Origin: Reticulitermes lucifugus
Lineage: Eukaryota > Arthropoda > Insecta > Blattodea > Rhinotermitidae
DNA length: 30,223 bases
NCBI GenBank assembly: GCA_026260175.1
Contig: JAKCWW010007129.1
Location: forward strand, 1 to 30,223
Direction: 5' to 3'
This document shows, one piece after another, positions 11,361-21,253 of this stretch. The translations under genes and the position numbers were made by a program. Below the pieces are notes generated by a model that saw only the letters and a list, made by a program, of their open reading frames with translations, was not told the DNA's origin and made no database searches. How positions within the stretch are numbered: the stretch's first letter is position 1; every line of letters begins with the position of its first letter.

Positions 11361-13706
11361 TGTACTGCAACAATGAAAGTTGCGGCAGCTTCACGTAGGA
11401 TCTGGGATGCATTTGTTTCTATATCGTTTACTGAAAGTCAGCTCTGAGTAGTAATATCGAAGGCTACTCTTTTCGTGTCTTATAATCAGGCCTACATGTA
11501 TATTCGTCAGGCAGCATGATGCTTCTGGTTTGTGGCATACATTCATCTTTATACTGTGCAGGTATAGAAACACCTGCAAGTAGATAATTTTGTAACTGTG
11601 CTTAACAAATTTGAATTATTAATAATTAATTGGTGGGCAACGTACTAATTTATATAGGCATATAGAACAGCATATGCAGTAAATACTTTAAGAAATTTTT
11701 TAGACTGACAGCTACCTTGAGATTACAAAAAGAAAAAAAACTTTAGTCATATCCTGGTTTCGTCAAAAGCGACTTATGCTGCAGTATGTGCTTCATGCGT
11801 GTCAACATTAGATTTGCAGTTATAAGTAGTTCAGAAACCTAGACGCCATTGCTCATTTAGAGAATTTCATGTTTTGTACACCGTCAGTTTTATCTTAACT
11901 AACAGAGTGTGTTAGCAATCAAAAGTTCAAATTTTTTGTTGTACGCATTTATGTTATGTCTCTTAAACTAAACCATACGTTACTATGCAAATCGGAGGAC
12001 ATCCATATTCACAAGTTAGGAAGATTTCTGTTCTGAACTGTCCGTTATTTATTTTCTCATTTACGAGACTTTGGAAACTAATACCCCTTCTAGTACAAGC
12101 CTACATTTTGTCTAAATTTACTCTATCCTTTATAATAGCAGACTTATTTAAATAAGTGTGTTATTCACGCAAATACAACGTAGTTACTGCTAATGTCAAA
12201 GTGCTTTAACCGTCAGAGGGTTTCGACATTTTCGCACTATCTGGACATTTACTTCCAGCTATAAGAGACCCACAATACCACGCGAAATGCTGAAACGTCG
12301 GACGTCCTCAACAAGTACACACTTTATTCTGTAAAGGTTGTTATTGAATTCTCAGCGTTGTTCCACTAGCAGGAGTCATCTTTCCCACTAATGTACCGGG
12401 AATGTTACGACACCCGACACGATGCTGTGCCCTCATTTGCTGGTTTCATTATCGTGTAGAATTTCTGCAATTTGTTATGCCTCGTAATTAGTGTTAAAGC
12501 GTTGCACTGCGTGCCTATTGACCCACATTCACCTATACACCGAGCTACGCTGTTAGAGTTTCAAAAGAATACGCTGCACACGTGTGTGTCCGTTGATCCG
12601 ATTACGGTATTGTATGTTTCTCGTTTCCTTGTGATGACACTTGATCAGTTTAATAGGTTATAAAGGGACATGATACGATGTCAGTAAGTGACTGGCTATT
12701 TACTGGGTACTGGTGATTATAGCACTGAAGATAAAGTAATCGCAGCGTGAACAGAACACTCCCTTTCATCTAGAGTGTATGGAGATTTTCTCCATTCTCC
12801 ATGTACGCCTTCATATAATGGTGCTTATGTGTAGTCCCAACGTTGCTATTTTTTAATTTATATAAGCCTACCATTTCAGAACTCTGGGAAGAAATTACAA
12901 CCGATATTGGTCTGTTGTAATGAAATGAACCAGCAGTTGCATAGTTTGATTATTGGTCTGTTTTACGACGCCTTGTTATCTGCGTTGGTATCATACTGCT
13001 TCTGAAGTTTGCACGGAGAGACGTGGGGTAAAGAACGAAACTCGTGTTAGAATATTCGGTTTCCAGGCTGACATCACAATCCTGGACCTCCTGGACACGA
13101 AACAACACTGCTGACGTTGCAAGGCGACTCATTAAGCAGATATAAATATGACTGATAGTAAGTTATTTGAAAACCCACTGAGACTCCTCTCGTTTTGGTT
13201 CTTATCATCCCTCTGCGATCAAAAGTATCAACAATACAACTGTGTTTATAAGTGCTAACAACCCTAGCGCCATACATTGTACTCGACTGAATTTACGGGA
13301 ATGTATAGGCTGTAGGAGTAAAACACTTCGCAGGGTTACGTGATTTCTTATTTCTTGTTGCCATTTCTTTCATTTTGTATTCAAACCCCTCTTTCCAGAG
13401 TTTCTTAAAACGTTTACTCTCCACATTCTTTGGTTTATAATTCCATGGTAACTTCCGCCGCCCGTCGTCATTCATTTTCTCTAAGTGGTCTTAAATTAAT
13501 AATTTACAAGTTCTGTATCTCAGTAAACAAGACTAGTGAACCAATCTTCTATAAAATCAGGTACACATATGACCTATAAACGTGTTTTTTAAAATGAATT
13601 CAAGTCTGAAATTCATAAATGATGGACACGACATAACTAAAACGAAGGAAAATATTAAATTCTGGTGGTATCAATGATGTTTCATAATAATTAAATGATA
13701 AAGGAG
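11361..13706. other. Unassigned AT-rich DNA
   Basis: No gene was recognised. A small hairpin GCAGGT/ACCTGC lies at 11561-11580. A GAAACGTCGGAC string at 12292-12303 resembles the 3' half of the hammerhead-like repeats but has no upstream box. A lysine-rich 60-codon minus frame at 13293-13475 is unassigned. Confidence 0.5.
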
Positions 13707-13975
13707 CCGGTCCCGGTGGCCGCGCGGTCAAAGGACTGAGTCTGAGGCCGCTCGCTTGCTGGGATTGCAAGTTCGAATCCCGCCGAGGGCATGGATGTCT
13801 GTCTTCTGTAACTGTTCTGTATTGTCAGGTAGATGTCTCTGCGAAGGGCCAATCCCTTGTCCAGAGGAGTCCTAACGAGTGTGAGGTGTCTAATTATGTG
13901 TGATCTAGAAACCTCAACAATGAGGCGGCCTAGGCCCGGGTTGGGCTGTTGCGCCACAAAAGGAAAAGTTACAAG
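13707..13975 (+). mobile_element. tRNA-derived SINE, family 3
   Basis: The head has box A-like TGGCCGCGCGGTCAAAGG (13717-13734) and box B-like AAGTTCGAATCC (13769-13780), followed by CGCCGAGGGCATGGATGTCTG. The long variable-arm spacing resembles a tRNA-Leu/Ser origin and is typical of a SINE type widespread in insects. The body carries TCCAGAGGAGTCCTAACGAG and ends near a GCGCCACAAAAGGAAAAG tail. The 115-codon minus and 74-codon plus frames here are shadows of the repeat. Confidence 0.75.
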
Positions 13976-14229
13976 AAACAATGGATCTAATATCAGGGTA
14001 CTTACAATTAGGTGGATGTCGCATTCGATTGGTAACAAGTTAGAAATCCGTACGTAAATCAGCTATTCTACTGCGGGCGTTGTGGTTTTGCTCATCCCTT
14101 CTAGGCATATTATAAATATTATAACATGACAATTTCGAGCAGGCCACAACCGCCACCCCTTAACAAATGTGCACAGTCGAACTACAGTTGCGTTATAGAG
14201 CAAAGTGGTTTAAACAATAAATAATCGTA

Positions 14230-14452
14230 CGTTTAATCGGACGGTGACAGTTCAAATCTCGAAAGGGACAGCGCCTTAATTAACTGATTTTTCTCGTATC
14301 TATCCTCAGTCCCTCCAGGCAAATGACTATGTAGTACCTGAAACTGACAACACTGCTTCCATCCACATACATTCAATTTCTTTACTCATTACTTATTTTA
14401 CCATTCAACGTCAGAGATCTGCAATCAGAGACACTGACAGCGTCGTTAAATA
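14230..14452 (+). mobile_element. Diverged SINE, family 4
   Basis: A box B-like segment, GTGACAGTTCAAATCTCGAA, is followed by a body containing CTCAGTCCCTCCAGGCAAATG and the 3' end ACAGCGTCGTTAAATAA at 14436-14452. That end is characteristic, from memory, of a tRNA-derived SINE common in cockroach and related genomes. The copy is strongly diverged and its 5' half is poorly preserved. An AT dinucleotide run at 14456-14469 follows the tail. Confidence 0.55.
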
Positions 14453-14469
14453 ATCATATATATATATAC

Positions 14470-15205
14470 AGCCAGTTTGTGGCTAGACGATAAAAGTAAT
14501 CATTATAGAAACTATTATTCTTCAATATTACTCATTAAAAAAATCCTTCCACCATATTTCAATTTTATTCAAACTTAATACAGTATTTTTCACGTTAATT
14601 TCATCCCTAAATGCCTTTCCCCTGAATCCTCTAATCTACTAGACATTCTTTTTAATTTCATCCATTAATGATCTTCATATTATACATTATTTAATCATTC
14701 TATTCATTTCCATATTCCGTTTCTCTTTCTTTCTTCATATTTTAATTCTTTGCTTTATTTTCGGTTCAGGCTGATTACATTTACATTTTACAGACATAAA
14801 AGGGACGTGTTCCCTTGCCTAACGTACGTAACAGAGCACTCGGTGAACAGATATTATTATGGGGTTCTGTAAGTCGAATCAAGAACTCGGATCCTTCCTC
14901 TCCCATGAGTATTACTTCGTACGTAATTCAAAAACGCCATACCAACTGTAAAAATTACGTATTTTGAATAAGAAGGAAAGACTATATTCAGTGAAATGGA
15001 AAGAACCGCGGAGAAGGGAAGCCCTTTGAATTCAACCCCAGCGATTGATTGTAACTACAGAGGAGTATCGGTACACGTCAGCTCTTTAATTTGCACAAGC
15101 AGCAATCTGCTAGCCTTCATGCGAATACTGCGACAGCACAAGACGTTGTTCCCAGACGTACGTAATTTAAACAAGAGAGGCCATGTACATATAAACGTAA
15201 CATGG
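14470..15205. other. Unassigned AT-rich DNA
   Basis: Pyrimidine-rich, AT-rich sequence with no recognised gene. The 84-codon plus frame from 14996 runs into the TIR element and has no recognisable domain. Confidence 0.5.
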
Positions 15206-15714
15206 AGGCGCGTTCGTATAATAACCATTGTTGCCGTGGATAAGCAATAAGTATTACATATTCTGATATTCTGAGAGTGTGTAGCTCAGTTACCCAGCAC
15301 GCAAAGCGAATGCACCGTATTATACTGTCATCTGTGGCCTGTCTGTTTCTACCATATTTTTCCACATTATCTCATAAACGGCAGGATTTTCGGAAAAAAT
15401 ATATCGAATATAAAATGTGTGTTTTGGTTTTCTCTACAACATTATCTAAAACATTTCTCATTCTAAGAAGAATTTAGAGACATATTATCAAAAACGTACG
15501 TAGGTTTTCATGTAAAGTGCCCGTTACTCTTGCCAGATTTTAATGAAACTTTAATTTTTTGACTGATTTCGAAAAATACTCAAATATAAAATTTCATGAA
15601 AATCCGTCCAGCGGGGGCTGAGTTGATCCATGCGGACCGACGGATAGACGGACAGACAGACAGACAGACATGATGAAGCTAATAGTAGCTTTTCGCAATT
15701 TTGCGAACGCGCCT
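15206..15714 (-). mobile_element. TIR element (MITE-like), copy 2
   Basis: It starts AGGCGCGTTCGTATAATAA and ends TTTTGCGAACGCGCCT, giving inverted ends. The interior matches copy 1 (144-636) in the opposite orientation along its whole length, and the ACAGACAGACAG tract (15653-15669) corresponds to the CTGTCCGTC segment of copy 1. It is about 509 bp against about 493 bp for copy 1. No coding capacity was found; the small frames across it are chance. Confidence 0.85.
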
Positions 15715-15731
15715 AAAATGACATTTTTACA

Positions 15732-15800
15732 CTGACGTTGGAGGCAACAGGTTCCTCTGAAACGTCGGTTTGCTCCTACCAGGCTTTACGATGTCACATT
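15732..15800 (+). ncRNA. Degenerate hammerhead-like motif, group II
   Basis: CTGACGT (15732-15738; canonical CUGANGA with the last A changed to T) is followed by T, then a 5-bp helix GGAGG/CCTCT (15740-15744 and 15754-15758, one wobble) and GAAAC at 15759-15763. GTCG and the triplet GTT follow. The helix I flanks pair only over two bases, so activity is doubtful. The downstream CTACCAGG..TTACGATGTCA resembles the tails of the 8326 and 27223 elements. Confidence 0.4.
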
Positions 15801-17367
15801 CATATTTACCGCCGCAGGACTCTGAACCTCAATAGGTCACGGCTGTGTAAATTATAGCTGGATTTGAGGTTCCCACAGCTTTTTTGCTGAAGACTTAAAT
15901 CTTCCCCATGTGAAATCATATATTCTTGCTAGCGTAGGGTATACGAGTAATGTCAGGATTTGTAACTTGAAAGTAATGATGATCAGCAGGGTTCCATAAG
16001 AACTGTACATTTTGGAAACATGTAAGTAAATATCACTCACTGAGAGAAGGTTCTGTGACATTTAGCTGTCTGTTCATTTGGTGACGTATGGTTTAGGTTT
16101 GTTGGTAAGGATGTAACTTTTGCAGCCGTGGGTTAAAGATATGTAACCTTATAGTCCAACATATTCCAGGAGTACTATATGGCACATCTGGTCACTAACT
16201 ACGTTTTATTCATAACGTCACAGGTATTTCCGTCCTGTGTAACTGAGAATGTCATTTAAACATGTCTACCAGCAGCAAGTTGAAGCTTCTGCTGGATTTA
16301 TTACTTTCTAGAACTCGAGGTTGGCTTTGCTTCTGATTGATCCGCCCTTCTTGTCATTCCATCTCCAACTACATCAACTTCCTTTCCTCACTCATTCTCT
16401 GTACTTCAATTTGTGGTTTCCCCGTCTTGCCTAGTGGGAAAAGACGCAGATTCGTAAAATGAAATTCACGTTATAGTTACTATCCGTTCCGATGTTTTCC
16501 TTTTCCCCTCATCGAAACAGTACTTTTCTTCGTTCCTGTTTCTTCTCTGGTTCCATCATTTATCAGAACACTGGAACTTAGAATTTAGGAATTATTTCAC
16601 AACGACCTTTTCTTATATCGTTTAAACTTTTTTTGTTGTCTCAAGTGCATACAATTTTCTTCAATAAGTCTGTGAAGACAAAATATTCCCTTTCTCCTGC
16701 AAGCTTCAAATTACGTAAATAAATCAATTACTGGTTAAGCGGGTGCTTGCATTGGTTTAGGACAGGGGTTGGAAACAGTAGTCGTTTTGAAATAACAATT
16801 TGTCACCGTGCCTCCCTCTGCAGTTCTACACTCTGGAACAAGTTAACTGTAGAACTGCTAACTTGAAATATATGTAGACGATTCAGAGAACACTGCTATT
16901 TCCTAACAAGCTTTTAATTTAATTACACCAACGTTTAGAAAGTTACTGTGCGGTTTAGAAAGTACTATTCACGCACAGTTCATTCTTTATGTCACTACAG
17001 AGGAGTGGTAGTTGCTTTAATGTGCTTAGGTCACGTACATATTTTAGTGTGAGGAGTAGTGTGTAGTTAGACCTAAAAAACGTGACTGCAAATTTGGAGT
17101 TTTAAAATAAGAACGCTACAAAGTGCTACGTACTGCAATGTGTAACATTTTGTAACATGCTATTTCTTACGGGTAGTCACTCCCCAAACAGATGCCAAGT
17201 TGGATAATTACCCCTTTTAGCGTGTCCACCGCTACTTAGTCGCTGCTACCCTTCACACGTGACAGCCGTATGATCTGTGAGTAACCTTGCCTTTTTGAGC
17301 AGAACTTCTGGGAATATTAGACGTAGGTTAGAGAATAATAAGAAAGTGGAGATTGCTGTTTTATTGG
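15801..17367. other. Unassigned AT-rich DNA
   Basis: No gene was recognised. It contains the hairpin at 16820-16858 and otherwise nothing distinctive. Confidence 0.5.
16820..16858. repeat. Perfect 11-bp hairpin
   Basis: GCAGTTCTACA (16820-16830) and TGTAGAACTGC (16848-16858) are perfect inverted repeats around a 17-nt loop. An overlapping pair, CAAGTTA/TAACTTG, allows an alternative fold. The function is unknown. Confidence 0.7.
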
Positions 17368-17412
17368 ATGCGACGCCGTGTAGTCTGACCTATCTTTATC
17401 GTTGCCGCCTTG
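17368..17412 (-). repeat. Fragment sharing the group II foldback tail
   Basis: On the minus strand the piece reads GGTCAGACTACACGGCGTCG. This resembles the outward tail of the 8326-8457 element and the outer ends of 27223-27409. No CUGANGA box or intact GAAAC is present, so it is a partial relic. Confidence 0.4.
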
Positions 17413-18251
17413 GAAACCTCAAATCTCAAATATGAGTGCCTGAGGATGAGGACTGAATGCGTGTGGCTCAAGATAGGGAATAATGATAGGCCTTTTGCAC
17501 ACAGTACGGCACTTTCGGTCACACAAAGCGGGGAAATTACGTCACTGGTACCATTCAGGAGAACTTTACTCCGTGCAGTTAATTGTCAGAAGAAGAAAAA
17601 GAGGTGGATGAAAAGAAAAACAAGTAGGACAATAAGAAGTAGCAATTGTCTTTCAGATATCATTTGATGAATGAACCTTTTAACAGAAGTGCGCTGTGTT
17701 TTCTTGGAGGTAAAAAAGTTCGTTTTAATGGCACTTGCATGAGTTTCGTGCTTCTCAGTTTGACAGTATCCAGTAAGGTACTACCTGCCTTCGACGTACG
17801 ATAGAAAGATTAATTTTTAATACGTAAGTAAAGAACAAGACAAGACGTCGTTGTTCTTGTTTATTCTTCTTAGTCATCATTATCATCGTCTACTTCATCT
17901 TCTTTTTCTTCTTCTGGTTTCTCTTGTACGTATGATTATTGTTATTACTATTTACGTATTCCAGTGGGTCGCGCAATTATTGTAAACGGTTTAGTTGGTC
18001 ACAAGGGGGAAAAATAGGAAAACTTCATGCTGAAAGCAATAGATTTTGAGGTTAAAATCGTGAATAAGTAGATGGAGACCTATACTGTTATTGTCTTTGA
18101 ATAAACTCAAAAAACGTTTTGTGGATCCCACACTGGCGACTGTGCAGAATTAGTATAAAGTCCGTTCAGTTTCTTCGTGCAATATTGACACTTAAGAAGG
18201 TTTGGCACCTATATTTATTTGTACAAATATTTCTCCCTTGCAAAACATTTA
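17413..18251. other. Unassigned DNA
   Basis: No gene was recognised. An 85-codon plus frame at 17410-17667 ends in a lysine-rich run without domain signature. A pyrimidine-rich CTT/CAT stretch occurs at 17860-17935. Confidence 0.5.
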
Positions 18252-18308
18252 TAAAATATATATGTAAGGTTTTTATTTCCAACTACTGCACAATAAATTT
18301 ATTTTTAC

Positions 18309-18353
18309 ACTACTACATGTTTCGGCTGACTATTTCAGCCATCATCAGGGAGT
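18309..18353 (-). ncRNA. Hammerhead ribozyme-like motif, left arm of C
   Basis: Minus strand, in order: helix I strand ACTCC (18349-18353), CTGATGA (18342-18348), an extra T, helix II GGCTGA/TCAGCC with a 5-nt loop, GAAAC (18319-18323), a 2-nt loop AT, and the triplet GTA with predicted cleavage after 18314. GTAGT follows and pairs with ACTCC at 4 of 5 positions. All core bases are present. Helix III is minimal (A-U plus C-G), as described for hammerheads of Penelope-like elements. The extra base between the box and helix II is atypical. Confidence 0.65.
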
Positions 18354-18448
18354 CAACGTACATAGACATTTGCAGCGTATATCGTGTCTGATATACGTTT
18401 ATGATAGCGTATATATACGCTAAATGCTGCAAATATCTATGTACGTTG

Positions 18449-18493
18449 ACTCCCTGATGATGGCTGAAATAGTCAGCCGAAACATATAGGAGT
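18449..18493 (+). ncRNA. Hammerhead ribozyme-like motif, right arm of C
   Basis: Helix I strand ACTCC (18449-18453), CTGATGA (18454-18460), extra T, helix II GGCTGA/TCAGCC (18462-18467 and 18473-18478), GAAAC (18479-18483), then ATATA with predicted cleavage after 18488. GGAGT (18489-18493) is fully complementary to ACTCC. The triplet is ATA rather than GTA, so the second base pair of helix III is lost. The left arm keeps that base but has a mismatch in helix I. Confidence 0.65.
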
Positions 18494-18548
18494 ATAAAAA
18501 TAAATTTATTGTGCAGTGGTTGGAAATAAAAACCTTACATATATAAAA

Positions 18549-19376
18549 CAACTGCACGGAATATGTATAATATTAAGTATATTTATAGAATATGTTTAAT
18601 TGTTAGTTTTTTGTCACCTGATGCAGAAAATATTGCCCTGTAAATCATAAGTAAATCGCAAAAAGTGCCTGCTCAGCATTGTTCATTTCATTAATTTCGT
18701 TAATTATTATTAAGTAACATATTTATTCAAAACTTTCACTAGGAACTGAATAAATACTATTTCCTGCTGCAATGGACCCAGTTCTTTGGGCGAGTTTCTG
18801 GGGAGCTAAAATAATCCGCAAAGTGGAACTGTTACTGTGGCTAAAATATTCAAGCGATTAAAGTCAGATGTGTGCCAAAATAAACCGTGATATTTTCCCT
18901 AAAATTGACAGATTGCAAGCTTTTTGCTGCAAGAGCAGAAAGAAGTTCATAACATGCCAAACTAAATTCTACGATGTTGTCAGGAAGAATAAAATCTTAC
19001 CTCTCTTTCGGAGAGTTTGTAGTTGAATCCACTTTGCTGACGAGACGTTTAAAAGCACCGTTGTAACCTATGGACCTTTATGAATTACGTGCTCTCCGAA
19101 ACAATCACCCCAGAATACCTAATCACATTAGTATCATCGTCCAAGTTCTACGCTACCTGAAATACCAACTAAAGAAGACATACATTATCCATACACCATC
19201 GGCTTATGTAGTATTGTAGATACTGTCTCCTAGAATGAGAGGCCGTGTAATCAGTAAACATTTACCGAAACCAAGCTTAACGGCCTCAAAATTGCGAAGG
19301 TATCACTGTTTAACTGAAGACAATTTAATGGGCTTCAGATGATTCTTCCTTTCACTAGATTTCTTCTGCTTCGACA
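18549..19376. other. Unassigned AT-rich DNA
   Basis: Nothing recognisable was seen between the two foldback elements. Confidence 0.5.
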
Positions 19377-19580
19377 CAACTTTTATTTATCAAATATAAC
19401 CAGCTACATATTTCGCTGATCGCGAAAATAAAAATTGAATGTTCACAGCTTCATGGAAGGTTTGAGATCTCAAAGCTTCCATGCAGCTGTGAACTTTTCT
19501 TTCTATTTTCGCGACCAGCCAGATGATGACTATCTATTAGCCGAAACGTGTAGCTGGTTATATCTGATACATAAAAGTTG
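19377..19580. mobile_element. Foldback element with one hammerhead motif (E)
   Basis: The outer ends CAACTTTTAT (19377) and ATAAAAGTTG (to 19580) are inverted. Arms continue through ATATAACCAGCTAC, CGCGAAAATA and GTTCACAGCT to a centre at GAGATCTC (19464-19471). The arms differ mainly by a 23-nt gap: the right arm holds the hammerhead box and helix II (19520-19542), and the left arm lacks exactly that piece while keeping both helix I strands and GAAA. No coding sequence is present. Confidence 0.85.
19513..19559 (+). ncRNA. Hammerhead ribozyme-like motif, right arm of E
   Basis: Helix I strand GACCAGC (19513-19519), CAGATGA (19520-19526; canonical CUGAUGA with U4 changed to A), extra T, helix II GACTA/TAGCC with loop TCTAT (one mismatch), GAAAC (19543-19547), loop GT, triplet GTA with predicted cleavage after 19552, then GCTGGTT (19553-19559). 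Helix I has six Watson-Crick pairs plus a G-T wobble, the strongest in the window. The U4 change would be expected to impair cleavage. Confidence 0.6.
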
Positions 19581-19696
19581 GGTTTGGACTGAGTATATCA
19601 TACTTTTGGTGAGACAAGATAGTTGTTTAATTCAACTGTCAATGGCCAATCAGGCTGTTGGCATAAATAACAATCAGCTAACCACTTGTACCGGAT

Positions 19697-19920
19697 GGAG
19701 CCGGGATAGAGTAGTCAAGGCTTCGTAATGGACGACAGAAGAATCATAGTTCAATTCCAGGCAGAGCTTCCTTCGAAGTGTCCGCCCATGAAGCGCACAC
19801 AGACTCATATTCAGTGGGTAGGTGGGGATGAAGCTGCCGGGTTGTGAACGTGGCTAAGAATGAGATAGCCCCACTGCCAAATACGCCACCATGGCGTGCA
19901 CAGGAATAACACTGCCTTAT
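19697..19920 (+). mobile_element. Possible tRNA-derived SINE, family 5
   Basis: The head GCCGGGATAGAGTAGTCAAGG resembles box A, and the TCATAGTTCAATTCCAGGCAG segment (about 19743-19763) resembles a decayed box B. The body (AAGTGTCCGCCCATGAAG, GGGATGAAGCTGCCGGGTTG, GCCACCATGGCGTGCAC) does not match family 1. The limits are approximate. Confidence 0.45.
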
Positions 19921-20805
19921 CCCTCGTTTATTACTGGAGACGAGTAGTCGTAATTCCGTCATATCTAGTAATCTTTCTAGAAGCGAAATAACATGTTTAA
20001 TTGACGTAACTTCCATAGGTAACCTTGCAGTAAACAGTTAAATGTATAACATTCCTAGTTTTATAATCACAGTATTTTTACTTATTGCAACAGTTTTTTC
20101 CAGTGAGACGATTTAAGGCTCATTTCGATGACAGTATGTAGGCCATGAAGCACAACTATATACCTAAACCTGCGTGACTAACATGAAGTTCAAAGCTTTG
20201 CCGGACGACAGACTAATGGAGAATTAGTTCCCTAATTACGTCAGTTCCCCGGCGAGTAATCGATTTTTACAATTTAGCAGCTCGGCGCAATATTAGCATA
20301 TCAAAAGCGTCTGCTAATCACGTAATGGGATCCCTTGCTCAAACGGACTGATAGATGTTTCAAGATTCCTAATTATATGGGCAAAATAACTTCTCTTATA
20401 AAATGGATTATGAAAGTGCGATAACGCAGAAACATGAATAAACCTTTTCTATCATTTTTGGGTGGTGATTGAGGAAGTACATGTAGGCCTATTCTTACAC
20501 CGAAGGAAAGGGTAGGATATAATGTTTGATACTCCATCGTCCCCTGTGGGTAACATCCCACGGTGGCGCCCGACATGGCGTCTATAGCTGTGAAGACAGA
20601 GGGAAGATGAACGGTTGCTCTGAAATCTAAATCGTACCCCAAAAGGTTCCGTGTCTATTTGTCTCTGTCAATACTCGGGTTGAAGTTAACTAGTTATCGT
20701 GTTCTGTAACACATGATTAGATTCAGAGACATTCTTAGGATGTTAGATGCTTTAATTAGGAGTGTGTGACTCTTGACTAGGGAGATAAAATTACGTTAAA
20801 CACAT
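19921..20805. other. Unassigned DNA with one GC-richer frame
   Basis: No gene was recognised. The minus frame 20373-20642 (89 codons) overlaps a GC-richer stretch (20525-20640), and its translation includes FTAIDAMSGATVGCYPQGTM. I cannot assign it to a family; it could be an exon, an old repeat or chance. Confidence 0.4.
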
Positions 20806-21045
20806 CAGAACAATTTGAAAGGAGTGGAATTTTACCACTAAAATTTCGGCTAATAATTTCCTACGGAAAATAAAAACTGTGTTCAGAATATCAGAATAAT
20901 TTGGGAAACAGTGAAACATTCCTGTTGAAACTTTAATGGGAAGGTCCTTACTGGAAGGAAAATAGTGTTCACTATTAGAAAAATGTTGAACAAATTGAAT
21001 ATTCCTGTTCGAAATTCAAAGGGAAATGTACATGTAAAGACCTTA
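20806..21045. repeat. Possible ~80-bp degenerate tandem repeat
   Basis: ATCAGAACAATTTGAAAGGAGTGG (near 20806) recurs as ATCAGAATAATTTGGGAAACAGTG (near 20889). ATTCCTGTTGAAACTTTAATGGGAAGG (20919) recurs as ATTCCTGTTCGAAATTCAAAGGGAAA (20999). The spacing is about 80 bp in both cases, suggesting about three decayed units. Confidence 0.5.
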
Positions 21046-21100
21046 TGACGATTTGCGCTGTCTGCTGACACTAATGCTAATACGTCCTCTGTGAATGCAA

Positions 21101-21136
21101 ACACACACACACACACACATTCACTCACTCACTCAA
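21101..21136. repeat. (CA)n and (CACT)n microsatellites
   Basis: About nine AC units are followed by three to four CACT units. Confidence 0.95.
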
Positions 21137-21183
21137 TTAATCAATTAATCATAAGCCGTGTCCTTTGTTGTATACGTACGTAG

Positions 21184-21253
21184 GCATGTATGTATGTATT
21201 TATGTATGTATTTATGTATGTATGTGTGTTTATATGTACGAGTATGTATTTAG
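21184..21253. repeat. (GTAT)n microsatellite
   Basis: ATGT/ATTT tetranucleotide units with several interruptions. Confidence 0.9.

Larger units (their letters stand above)
18252..18548. mobile_element. Foldback element with hammerhead motifs in both arms (C)
   Basis: Arms of ~130-140 bp (about 18252-18385 and 18410-18548) are inverted copies with few mismatches. They share the TGTAAGGTTTTTATTTCCAA outer end and the GGCTGACTATTTCAGCC block. The spacer is itself palindromic: CGTATATC/GATATACG (18376-18397) and AGCGTATATATACGCT (18406-18421). Each arm carries a hammerhead-like motif pointing outward. No coding sequence is present; the 90-codon plus frame over it is a shadow. The tail-to-tail arrangement could be an inverted dimer of a small retroelement end or a dedicated foldback transposon. 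Confidence 0.85.

Noticed and set aside
12292-12303. GAAACGTCGGAC string like hammerhead 3' halves
   Set aside because: No CUGANGA box or helix II lies upstream; a single short match is not enough.
13691-14038. 115-codon minus frame
   Set aside because: It lies across the tRNA-derived SINE at 13707-13975 and is a shadow of that repeat.
19028-19045. CTGACGA box
   Set aside because: No stem and no GAAA follow within a plausible distance.
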